NCBI GenBank assembly: GCA_030426875.1
Contig: JAUHXI010000001.1
Span: 1-28,901, forward strand
Length of the DNA stretch: 28,901 bases
Reading direction: 5' to 3'
Source of the DNA: a bacterium
Lineage (GTDB): Bacteria; Patescibacteriota; Gracilibacteria; UM-FILTER-43-11
In this document: in pieces, positions 7,372 to 18,100 of the stretch
Position numbering within the stretch: position 1 is the stretch's first letter
Layout: each line of letters begins with the position of its first letter
Position numbers and translations under genes: made by a program
The notes under the pieces: model-generated
Databases searched by the model: none
Told to the model about the DNA's origin: nothing
The model's input: only the letters and a program-made list of their open reading frames with translations

Positions 7372-8149
7372 CCCTCAACTGATCGGGTAGCGGTTCGATC
7401 AAATTCCTGAGCTCTTCTAAGGCTTTACGGTATTTTTCCAACCCTTTTAAGGTGCATTGAAAGTGCACATGCATCACAAAAGCCATGCGAAGTTCTTTTA
7501 AATAACTGAACATCAGGTCGATGGTCACTAAAGAACTATCAATCTCCATTTGACGCTCCAAATTGATGCGTTCCACGGTGCTCGTGCGCTCATAAAGGCC
7601 CTCGTCAGACGTGGCTCGAATGGGAAGGTCTCCCACATAAAAAACCAGACTGGAATATGACTCGCCCAGTTCATTCAAATGAGCACTGTAGTCACTGTGG
7701 GCTTTGAGTACCGGTCCTAGCATCTGCTCAGGGCTACTGTCATTGATGATTTGATTGATTTCAGTCTGAGCCAAACACGCTTGATCAGGCACCATCCAGT
7801 CGATCACCTTGGTATTGGGCGTGTTGGCTTCTACAATGCCCCGTTGCTTGAATTTATCATCTTTATAAACCGTGCTTTCGGCGTACTCAAACAAGCACCC
7901 CACATAGCTGTGATAAATGAGTTGAGATCGCTCGAAAACAGCGGCATAAACCTCATAATTAATGGCCTCAGCATTTTCGATGAGGCTAGCAATTTCCTTG
8001 TCTTCATCATAATTAGGAATCAAAGGTGCACACGCTTCTTCGGCCAGGGTCAGGGTTTCATTGTCTTGAGCAAAAGTCACGGCTCCACCATTCAAAAACA
8101 AGGTGAACATCAGGGACATGCCGATGATTTTTTGGATTTGTTTTTTCAT
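7355..8149 (-). CDS. Secreted helical protein of unknown function
   Basis: 264 aa from ATG 8149, chosen because it begins MKKQIQKIIGMSLMFTLFLNG with cleavage after TFA near residue 27, an ideal Sec signal peptide. A longer frame from 8185 would add 12 residues and overlap the preceding gene. The mature protein is helical with cysteines near EEACAPL, VGCLFEY, DQACLAQ and FQCTLKG. The last 70 residues form an amphipathic helix pair like those at the C-termini of the neighbouring secreted proteins. It starts 13 nt after the upstream gene and overlaps the downstream one by 17 nt, so the three form one transcript. No domain is recognised. Confidence 0.75.
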   Translation of the reverse strand: MKKQIQKIIGMSLMFTLFLNGGAVTFAQDNETLTLAEEACAPLIPNYDEDKEIASLIENAEAINYEVYAAVFERSQLIYHSYVGCLFEYAESTVYKDDKFKQRGIVEANTPNTKVIDWMVPDQACLAQTEINQIINDSSPEQMLGPVLKAHSDYSAHLNELGESYSSLVFYVGDLPIRATSDEGLYERTSTVERINLERQMEIDSSLVTIDLMFSYLKELRMAFVMHVHFQCTLKGLEKYRKALEELRNLIEPLPDQLRDASIS

Positions 8150-8162
8150 TTTTATTCTTTTA

Positions 8163-8981
8163 TTAGGTGCATTTTTTGGCCACACAATACAGACGTTGGT
8201 CCAGTTGACTTAAAAAATTATAAACATAGGTCAGATGGGTTTCCATGGCATGCATTTTGGTCACAATTGACGCGAGTTTATTCTCTAAGGCACTTGCCTT
8301 TTGCTCAGCATGACTCGTTTTTAAGGCGGTTTCCATCACGGCAATGGCAGTGCTTTGATTCAGGCCATTGGCACAGGCTTCAAAATCATCAGCGCTGGGA
8401 TCACAGCCAAACTTTCGTTCAATGGTGGCTTTGCAAGCTTCAAAGTTGGTGTTGACGGCCACAACGTTCACAGCGCTTTCATTGTTCGAAACCCCTGCTT
8501 GGCAGGCAGGAAAATAATTGATTCGCGTATTGTTTGTAGCCAACAGAGGCACCTTTTGCATCTTGTCTACAAAAGAGGCGTAGTCTGTTCCCAAGGTTAT
8601 GTCTTCAGCGTCTTGACAACCAGGCACTTCTCCCAAGTGCACACTGGTCAGGCCGGCCACCCCACTTTCTATGGGTGCATAGCCGCTATACTGCACACTC
8701 CGGCAAATGTATTCGAGCCAACAGTTGTAGGTTCTCAGATTTTCATAAGCATCATCCACCATTTCACTGGCAGGCCTCTCTTGACCCGTCAAAATATTAA
8801 GGCTGGCTTCCCAATCACTCTCAACCGCTTCAATGGCTCCATTATATTGCTCACAACACGCTACATCACCCGCATCGGAACAACGGTTAGAAATTTCGGG
8901 GTCAGCCGATTGGGCATGGGTCATCTGATTCCAACTGACAAACGCAATGCCGATGATGAGAATTGTTTTAAACCGTTTCAT
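8163..8981 (-). CDS. Secreted helical Cys-rich protein of unknown function
   Basis: 272 aa. The N-terminus MKRFKTILIIGIAFVSWNQ with a likely cleavage after AHAQ/SA near residue 24 is a Sec signal peptide. About twelve cysteines are present, including RCSD, ACCEQY, NCWLEYICRS, GCQD, ACQAG, ACKAT, GCDP, ACANG and the terminal YCVAKKCT, which suggests an oxidising extracellular setting. The last 80 residues are one long amphipathic helical region (METHLTYVYNFLSQLDQRL). It is the first gene after the giant SLH frame, separated by 186 bp. That gap holds no convincing promoter, so it may belong to the same long transcript. Function unknown. Confidence 0.75.
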   Translation of the reverse strand: MKRFKTILIIGIAFVSWNQMTHAQSADPEISNRCSDAGDVACCEQYNGAIEAVESDWEASLNILTGQERPASEMVDDAYENLRTYNCWLEYICRSVQYSGYAPIESGVAGLTSVHLGEVPGCQDAEDITLGTDYASFVDKMQKVPLLATNNTRINYFPACQAGVSNNESAVNVVAVNTNFEACKATIERKFGCDPSADDFEACANGLNQSTAIAVMETALKTSHAEQKASALENKLASIVTKMHAMETHLTYVYNFLSQLDQRLYCVAKKCT

Positions 8982-9167
8982 TGTTTTGTTATTATTTATT
9001 CACATTACGCGCCGTTTGCTCAGCATGTTGTGTGAGGGGTGGTTAGTTTTTTGCATGAATTTTTAGCGGAGTTAAAAATGGTTGTTTTGCTTATCGCTTA
9101 CCGCTACCCACTTACGGCTTTCTAAAGTTTAGCAATCATAACGTAAGATTAGTGGTGCAAATTTCTA
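8982..9167 (-). other. Spacer between the giant surface gene and its downstream partners
   Basis: 186 bp with no gene. It has short direct repeats CTTACCG/CTTACGG (about 9097-9116) and ATCATA words near 9134 and 9171. No clear terminator or good -35/-10 pair was found on the minus strand, so read-through from the giant gene is possible. Confidence 0.4.
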
Positions 9168-12100
9168 TCAATCATAAGTAAGTTCCTTGCTCTGACTAAA
9201 AATAATCGAATGCGTCTCAAGGTCCGTGATGGCGGTCATGAAGACATCTCCTGGCATGAAGTCAGATTTATAATCGATGAGTCCACACAGGGGTCCAGGG
9301 CCAACATATACCCCCGGATCTTTGAGGGGAAAATCATCACTCAATTCAGGGCAGCCATCTACATCATTCACCCCATCTAAGTCTTCAGGGATGTTGGGGC
9401 AAAGGTCTTGAGCTTGGCAAACGTCTCCAATGCCATTGTTGTCTGTGTCCAGTTGGTTCGAATTGGGATCGAAGATGCAATTGTCCTCATTATCAATGAG
9501 CTTACTTTGATCCAGCAGTCCACTGTTGTCAAAAATACACATGGGATTGTTGACCAAATCACCATCAATATCAATATCACAGGCATCTTTGGTGCCATCT
9601 CCATCGGTATCATTTGCATTTGGATTGTCCAAACACGGACAGACTTCACAGACATCTCCCACGCCATTCAAATCAAAATCAGCTTGATCCGGATTGGGTG
9701 TGAAGAGACAGTTATCCACCGGTTCCCCTAATTGCGGACCCGCTTGTTCCAACAGCGCCTGGCTAAAATCACCACCCGAATCAAACACACAAATGGGATT
9801 TAGAGCCCCGTCTCCATCAATGTCCAGGTCACACACATCTCGTCTGCCATCTCCATCAGAATCTTGTTGGTTGGGATTGTCGATACAAGGGCAAGTTTCC
9901 TCCGCGTCCGGTCGAAGCGGGTCACGGTTATTGTCCATTTCCCACCAGTCAGGATTGCCATCATCATCCTCATCCACCAGGCGACACTGTTGGAAGTTTT
10001 TCAACGTCGCAGCCATGAAGGCAAATTCACCACGTGTGATTTTTTCGTCAGGATTCACCACACCATCCACTTCAGGAATCAGTCCAAATTCAACCGCCGT
10101 GTACACATAATCTTTGTACCAGGCGTAATCTTCCACATCCGTAAATGTATTGTCTGGAGCCGTTAACAATGGAATATCCGCCTGGCGAATCAGCACAGCA
10201 CTGGCCTCAGCCCGACTGATGTTTTGGCTCGGTCTAAATTGACCATCCCCATAACCAGTGATCATCTCCAATTCCTTCGCCACCCAAATGCAGTAAAAGA
10301 ACCAGTCAGAAAGCTCCACATCCGGAAAAGGGTTGGTCAAATAACGAGCGATTTGAGGGTCAGTGGGATATTGACAGTCAAAACAATTGGTCACACCCAA
10401 GGCGATCTTCACAAATTCGGCTCGAGTGATCTCTTGATCAGAGCGGAAAGTGCCATCGTCAAAGCCAATCAACACCTCAGCGTCATACAGTTCCAGAATT
10501 TCATAATAAAATTCATCACCCGGATTCAGGTCAGAAAAAGGATTGCTCGGCAATTGTGGTCCATCGGTCCCGTCACCAACACTTGGCAAGGCCGGTGTTT
10601 GAGTTTGTTCAGCCTCAGCTTCGGCGGCAAAGTCAGTCTCCAAACTATTCATCATTGTGTCCATGTCGATCTCCATCTCATTCCAATCCGCCTGAATGAA
10701 GACCTCAAATAAAGCCGTTTGCCCCTGCATGATTTGGAAGATATAATTCCCTTCATTTGGAATGGCATTCTTAAGCTTCAGGTCAAAGCCAGGTTGCATC
10801 AAGCGAATGGCCCCGTCTTTATCAACCATGGCGATTACCTCCTCATTTTCTTGATTGAAAATAGCGGCCCCACCAGCAAAACTCGGTGCACCCGCTGGAA
10901 TTGGCTCGGCCACAACTTGATCGTTCACCTCCACATCGCCCACGGTTGTACCCACGTCATTCACGTTCCCCGCATTCAGTGCTGTTTGAATGATGGCCAC
11001 ATCCTCATCCGTGCTGCTGATATAATAAACGTTAGCCATGATTTCTTGACTGCTCTTGAACACAACCGCAATCCGGGTCGGCGTTTCGTTCGTTGCAGCC
11101 ACCGCCACCAGTTCATAATTGTCATCAAAAATATCGATCTTTCCATTACCCGTCAGGATCTCAGCAATCAAATTCCCCTGATGGTCTTTGATGATAATGG
11201 GGCTGGGATCTAGCACATCAAAGCCTTCAATTTCGTAATCGCCATTCGCCGTGATGGTGTAATAACTGTCATCCTCTTCGCTAAGGGGTGGCAAAGTGGG
11301 CTCCTTGCTCTCATTCTCCGCATGCAAAATCCCAACATTCTTCCACGTCTCATTTCGTTTACGGAAGACGCTGAAGGGGATATTGGTCAAATCTTCTCCC
11401 ACTTTCTCAGGCGTCATGTCGCCCGCAATCAAGCCTTCATCCAATCTAGTCTGACTCAAATTCACATCTGGTGCATACACTTCAATCAAAAATTCTTTCT
11501 CAAACACCTCAAAGCTGGGGTCCTCCAAATTCTGGGAGGCAATCAAACTCACAGGAATATTCTTAAGCTCATCTTGAGGGGGGATGATCAATTTTTCACC
11601 CTCCTGAGGCTCAGTGTTTTTGTTCTCGGGATCAATGTGCCAGTAGTAGGTGTAATTGCCACCCAAATCCACAAAAATATCACTCGCATTGATGGTTTTT
11701 TCTGTAAAGATGGGCACCTTCACGGTGTCATCTTGGCTGATGTCCAACGGTTCAAATCCTCCTGCCACCAATTGCGGTGCTAAGATCTCACTTTGATTGT
11801 AATTAGCCAGCCGGGCCAACGCGTCAAACCAGGTCATACGGATATGATAGAAGCCATTTTCCATCTGCATTTCGTACCCGTTGCCTTGCAGTTGGTCAAA
11901 ATAAACCGCACTGTAGGCCGACACGTCAATTTTAGCATCGTTCACCGTCGGAAAATGAATTTCACTCGCATTGATCACAGTTTGATTAGGCTTTATGCCA
12001 AAGCGTTCAACGGCTTCTTGCTGATTGTCCAAGCTGGTCACCAGCGTTCCAAATTCTAATTTAACCCCGCCCACAAAAACGTCCGGCGTTTCACCCTCCT

Positions 12101-15100
12101 CATTCACAGGCAACAGTAAAATTCGAGTGTCAGCCATTTGCAAATCTTGCCGATCACTGTCATAGCCGCTGATCACTTTTTCCAACTCAATCCCGTACCC
12201 ATAAAAATCAGGATGGGTCGGAGCTTCCCAATTAAAGGTGGCTGCTCCATTTTCTGTGAAGGAAGTCTGCATCATGTTGATCGCATCGCGTGGCACCTGT
12301 CCAATGCGCATTCTGGATTCCAACTCCTCAATGCTAAACCGTTGAGGTGTGCCATTGTCCGTGTTTTCTTCAGAATCATCAAGGGTCAAATCTCGTTTCA
12401 AATAAAGCCCCGTTCCATCACTATAAACAATGTGTCCATTGGGCATGAACAGGGTTTCAGACGTGGCCAAAAATTCAATATTAGAAATCACTGGCACCGG
12501 TTTTTGAGTGATGGGATCAGGCAGGCAAACATCCGCCAAACAACCCGCATTATTTTGAACAGGATTGAGCTGCTCATCATTCCCTTTATACTCAGCTTCA
12601 TCCAAAGGAGTCAGGTCAACATCGACTATTTTTTCTTCAGTGAGTGGCTCAAAATTATTGTCTAAAAGACCTGGCATTTCTACCGCACTGGTAAAAACCC
12701 GTTCCTCTTGGCCAGCCTCGTTCGTGTTGAAACTGGCTAATTCATAGGGCACCAATTCCTGCGGCGCAACCCCAGCAATATCAGTCAAGTTGGCTGTTTT
12801 GGTTGCCTCGGCCTCCATATAAAGTTGCTCAGCATGCAAGGCCAGTTCTGACTTCATTTCATTGATTTTATCAATGGCAGGGGATTCTAAAACAATCTGA
12901 TAATCCGGAACACCAAAACGTTCTTTCAGCACCGTGTATTCCACCCATTCGGCTTCATTCACTTCATCAATCGCGGCTCCAATCTCATTGAACATCGACA
13001 CCATGTCTTGCCCTTCAGGTGTTTCTAAAATCTGTTGAGCCAACACTTCTTCTTGGTTGAGGACAGGTGCTTCTTCAAAGCCACCATCACTTGGATTGTC
13101 TGGCAGCTCAGTCAAGGCGATTTGGATATCTTCCTTTACCTCCTGCAATTTAGCCTGAGTGCTCCCAAAATATTTTTCCTCATTCGCCCGACAGTCCTCA
13201 TAATAAAGCAGACAAGCATGTAAGCGGTTCAAAACCGTTGGCCCCAGGGTGTCAATTTGGTCGAGTTTGTCAGCACTAAAATCAATCATTTCTTTCAAAT
13301 ATTCGGCGGCATCGTCCCGGTCAGCCAATTCCATCAAAAAATTCTTAGGCATCACATAATTGAGCGCATGAATGATGTCTCGATTGTCATCAAAGAACGC
13401 ATTCACATCCTCATCTTTAACATTCCTAAGCCAGTCATAGCTGTTGTTCACGTCTTCAATCCACTCCGAATAGGTCACATCAATGACCGTGTTGATCTCA
13501 TTGAGTTCAGCCCATTCTTCCCATTCAGCCTCTTTATCTCGAGCCCACTGATCAGCTTCCGCCAACGGATCCCCCACCTCTTTGTCCAACCACCCTTGAA
13601 CATATTCTTCGTAGGCATTTTCAAATGCAGTGGCAGTGCCATCAATAAAATCATCAGCCTCTTGCAACACTTCTTGAAGTTGCTCCTCGGTCAATTCCAA
13701 ATAAGAACGGTACCCCTCCTCCATTGCAATCGGAATCTCATCAATCCAAGCATTCCAGGTTTCGGCAGCCGTTTCTAGAGGATCAGCAAAAACATCCAAC
13801 TCAATGCCCAAATAAACAATGGTCTCAATGCGAAGCTCGTTATAACCCGTGTCAAAAAGAGCAATGTTTGGCATCTGAACCTGTAGCAAATCAAACGGTG
13901 TCAAATAAGCCGGGCGACTGGTCAACAAACTGATTTGATTATTCAAAGCCATCTCCGGAACCGGTGCGAGTGATTTTTTGATCATGCACCAGGTTTGTAA
14001 AATCTTTTCAATCAACGGTAAAATGATGTCGAAAGCCTTGCCCACGTCCGGCAATTTAGGGGGAGATGGCAAGGTTGGCAATTCCACAACCGGTAGCGGA
14101 GGAAGGTCTGGCAACTCTGGCAACTCTGGCAATTCCGGTAAAATGGGTAAGGGTGGCAGTTGTAAGAAGATGTCCACCGTCGGAAAATCTGGTAGGGTGA
14201 CATAAGGCAGTGGCGGCAATGGAATCGGCTCAGGTCGAATGTTGAGAACTGGAAGTTCCACATCCAAAGCCACTTCGATGTTGGAGAGATCCAAAACAAT
14301 GTCTGGAATTTTAGGGAATTGAATGACGGGAATATCTGGCAAAACAAGACCTAGCAGACTCCACCAACCAAAATTGGCAAATCGTTCATTGGTACAGGTG
14401 TCGCAATTGGTTTCAAAGGCTGTGAACACATCAAACAATTCTTTAATGTTCTTCACAATTTCTTGAATGGTCAAAATCATCTCTGCCCAAGTGATCATTT
14501 CTTGTTGAATGGTAGCCATGTGGCCGGCCATCATTTGAGCGATGATGTCCATGTAACACGACACAGAGCCCACATAACCAGCCATCTGAGTTTTATAGTT
14601 GGATAGCTCCTTCGGGAAAGCCAAATAGGATTCCAACACCGCTATATTCTGTTTGGCACTTTCGATCACTTCATCATAATTGGCATTGAAGGCATCTGCC
14701 AAATAGCGACCAGTACAATTGACTGAATTTTCAATACGACCATCTGGATTTTCAGGGTCTGGTAGGTCTTGGCAAGAAATGGCTTCCCACATGTCTTTGA
14801 CCCGGTCATATTCTTGTTCATAATAAATGATCCAATTTTGTAGCTCCACAATGTAGGCCTGAATTTCTCCCGTTGACAACCACGGCACCGTGAACTCGAT
14901 GGGTTTTTCAGTCAACTCAACCATCGGCATGGTTTGGGCCACATCATAAAGTCCTTCCAGCGCATTCAAATTGTAGATGGATGCCTGAGACTCAATGGCG
15001 TTTCGATATTGCAGGGCTCTAGAGCCACTCACATCTTGCAGCCCCGAACGAAGGATTTGAGGGAAGGTGTCCTCCCCATCAATGGTTGTGACATACTCCT

Positions 15101-18100
15101 GATCCCCAATGGCTTGCATGGTCTGATGCGTTTCAGCCGCCGAACCATCCATGGTGTTATACCAACTCTCAAACTGTTGCTGAGTGCGTTCAAAATCCAA
15201 GGTCACTAAATTCTTGGTATCTGGCAAATAAACACTAAGCGTGGGCAGTGTCAGCAGTTTATTTTGCACTTCCAACATCTGCCGATCGACCCAGTTGGCC
15301 AAAACACCGCCCAACGAATCAAAGCTCTTCAAATGAATGTTTGAATATGCATTCACCGGAGGTTCAAATTTTAGATTATTGCCTAAGTTAATAGCCAAAC
15401 TGACCTCCAGACCACCCGCCCCTTGCTGAGGTCCAACCGGTTGAATGTCCACAGGAATATTGGGATTATTGGTCGCACTATTCGCCGCAGATTCAATTTT
15501 AGTCACACCAGACGAAATGGCATCCATGATCTGATCAACGCCTTTTTCAATGTCAGAACAAAGCCCACCGTAAAGATCATCAGCCGGAAGTGCCTTGACC
15601 ATACAATTCCCAGTGGGAGGGGGGTAAGGAATAGGAAAAACAGGAGGTGGTACCACTGCTGATTCCGGATAGGGCCCCCAACACGTAGCAATTCCTATAC
15701 CACCGGTTATAGTTGGAGCTACATACACCCGTATGAATGATTGATAAGGAGGCTCAACGTTCTCCACCCTCACCGCTCCAGGAAATAAAATCGGAAAACC
15801 AGAGGGTAGGGGTTGTATGCCAACCGTTGTGGGCACACTGGTGGGATGAGCAAATACAGGGTAAGGCATCTCTGGTGGAACCATAAAAGCCCGGTTGAAA
15901 GGCATTGGAAAGCAACCCCCGCCCGTACAACTAAAATCCTCAACCGCTTGAGCCACATCATCCAAAGCGGCTTCCACACACGAAGTAGGGTCATTTGGAT
16001 CTTCATAACATTCTCCGTTGCCCGTGGCTTCTTCCAAGGCTTCTCCCATGCCTGGGAATTTGAGTGGTTCCGGTGGGTCATCCACGTCCAGTTCCTGACC
16101 GCCAAGCGCCTCCATTTGAGCCATCATTTCATTAAAGCCAGTCACCTGTTCCATGGGCTTCACTGGCTCAGGGGTATTACTTTGAACAATGTCATAATCA
16201 CGTTCAGCAACGCTATAATGAATCAGCCATTGACCCGTATTGTTAAAGGGTGGTGAGACAATGATATCTTTATACTCATCTATGATGGACCCTGGGTCAT
16301 TCAAATTTTCATTCGGCTCATCAATGGTTTGAATGCTGACGTCAGCTTCGGGTGTCTGACTCACAAACGTTTCATACCGGATGATGGTTTTTTGATCTTC
16401 AAACAAGCTCAATTCACTCAAAAACAAACGGGTTCCATTCAATTTGACCTCCATGTTTTCACAACCGCCCTGCACACATGTCAACGAGTTGGGGTCAAAA
16501 TCTAGGGCATCAGGCACCGTGTCGGCTAGCACTGTGTCGCCAAAATCACTCACACTATTGAGTTCAATTTCATACACCAGCACCTCTTCAACATCCACAT
16601 TGCCCTGCCCCGGCCGGTCTTTATTGCTGACGGATTTGGTCACATTCAACCCTCCAATGCCTTCAATGGGGGCAAAATAAGTTTGAATCTCATCTCCCTC
16701 TGGCCACTGAAGTTTGGGAACCCCGGTTTGAGCATACGCATAAGGATCTTCTGCCATGGCTGCAGCCTCCTCGTTCAGTTGTTCATAAAACTCAAGCGCC
16801 ACCTCATCATCAATCTCGCCCCCCCCTTCATATTCATCCAAGGGCACGTTAGAAACTTGAATCTGACTCTGGGCCTGCTCCTGAGGGTCAGTGGGTTCTG
16901 GCATGTTCTGGTAGCGGATGTCCACATCGGTATTCAGGTTTTCATCCAACTGCAAGCTGAAGCCGTAATTTTCAATCAATAAACCATTTTCAGGAAAACG
17001 CTCCGTTTCAGCATCATAATAAAAAATAAAAAGATCGCCACGACTGTCCAAAATCACCAAGTCTTCAAACCCATCCTGATCCATGTCATCCATCAAAAGT
17101 TTATAAATTTTCTTCCCAATGTTCAGGATTTGATCCGTGCGCTCCATCACCTCCTCCCGGTTATGTAAAATGGCCAATCGCCCTTCTTCGGTAGCAATGA
17201 GCAAGTCTTCATAGCCATCATTCTCAAAATCCACCGCTTCTAAGGCAACTCCTCCATCAGCCAATTTTGCAATGTCACCCCGGTCTTTAAAGGGCGGCTC
17301 GGTGGGACCTCCTTCCAACAGCCGCACCCGTCCGTCTTCAGTCAATGCAGCCACATCTTGATACTCATCATTATTAAAATTAAAATGATTGATGGACACA
17401 ATCTGAGAACCTTCCGGGTCTTCATAAATCTGCTGGCCGACGGCATTGTTAAAATTCAAACCATTGTTACTCTTAGTTTCAAGTTTTATGGTCGGATCGC
17501 CCAACAAAATACCCGTTGTGGGCAAATTGAACCGAACCGCCTCTCCCACATTGGTGCCGCTGGCAAAAGCAGCCAAATAGTCATGCTCTCCCTCTAACCC
17601 ATAAAACTCAGCCCGTTGAGATTCTTCAACCTCTGCTTCTGAATCAAAAAAGCTTAACCCCTTGGCCCCACTCGTGCTAGAACCCGAATATGTGGAATGC
17701 CACTGCAAATTAGGATTGACCTCCTTAAAATTCTCAACGGACAGATTTTCATCTTCTAAATTCAAAATCACCCGGGCAATGTTCCGCGTGCCGTCATTCA
17801 AAGTCAATTCCACCGCATCAAATTCTGGATCCAGCACATAATCCCAGGCAAAATCAGGATGTAGCAATTGAAGTCCATTTTTTTTCAAGTTAACAACATC
17901 ATCCCCTAAAACACTCGAAATTCGATAGCCCAGTGGGTTTTCAACTGCTTCATAATTGCTGTCCAACATTTCCAAATAAAGCTTCCCTTTTTCCAAGTTT
18001 TCATCCGGTAACATTTCAACCGCGTCAAAATTCAACATCACGGTCTTACTGATCAACGTCTGCATTTTCTTTTGATCGAAGGCTTGCAAAGCCATGAATG

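Noticed and set aside
8355..9035. Plus-strand frame of 226 aa opposite the 272-aa secreted protein
   Set aside because: The minus-strand frame has a signal peptide and regular cysteines; the plus-strand frame has neither and no gene context.
10224..13778. Several plus-strand frames of 88-175 aa opposite the giant gene
   Set aside because: They are rich in His, Ile and Arg in the way expected from the complement of an acidic coding strand, and have no start signals.
14012..14347. A 111-aa frame antiparallel-register shadow (Phe/Cys/Ser/Arg-rich) inside the giant gene
   Set aside because: It is an alternative-frame reading of the Pro-Leu tract and its low complexity follows from the repeat.
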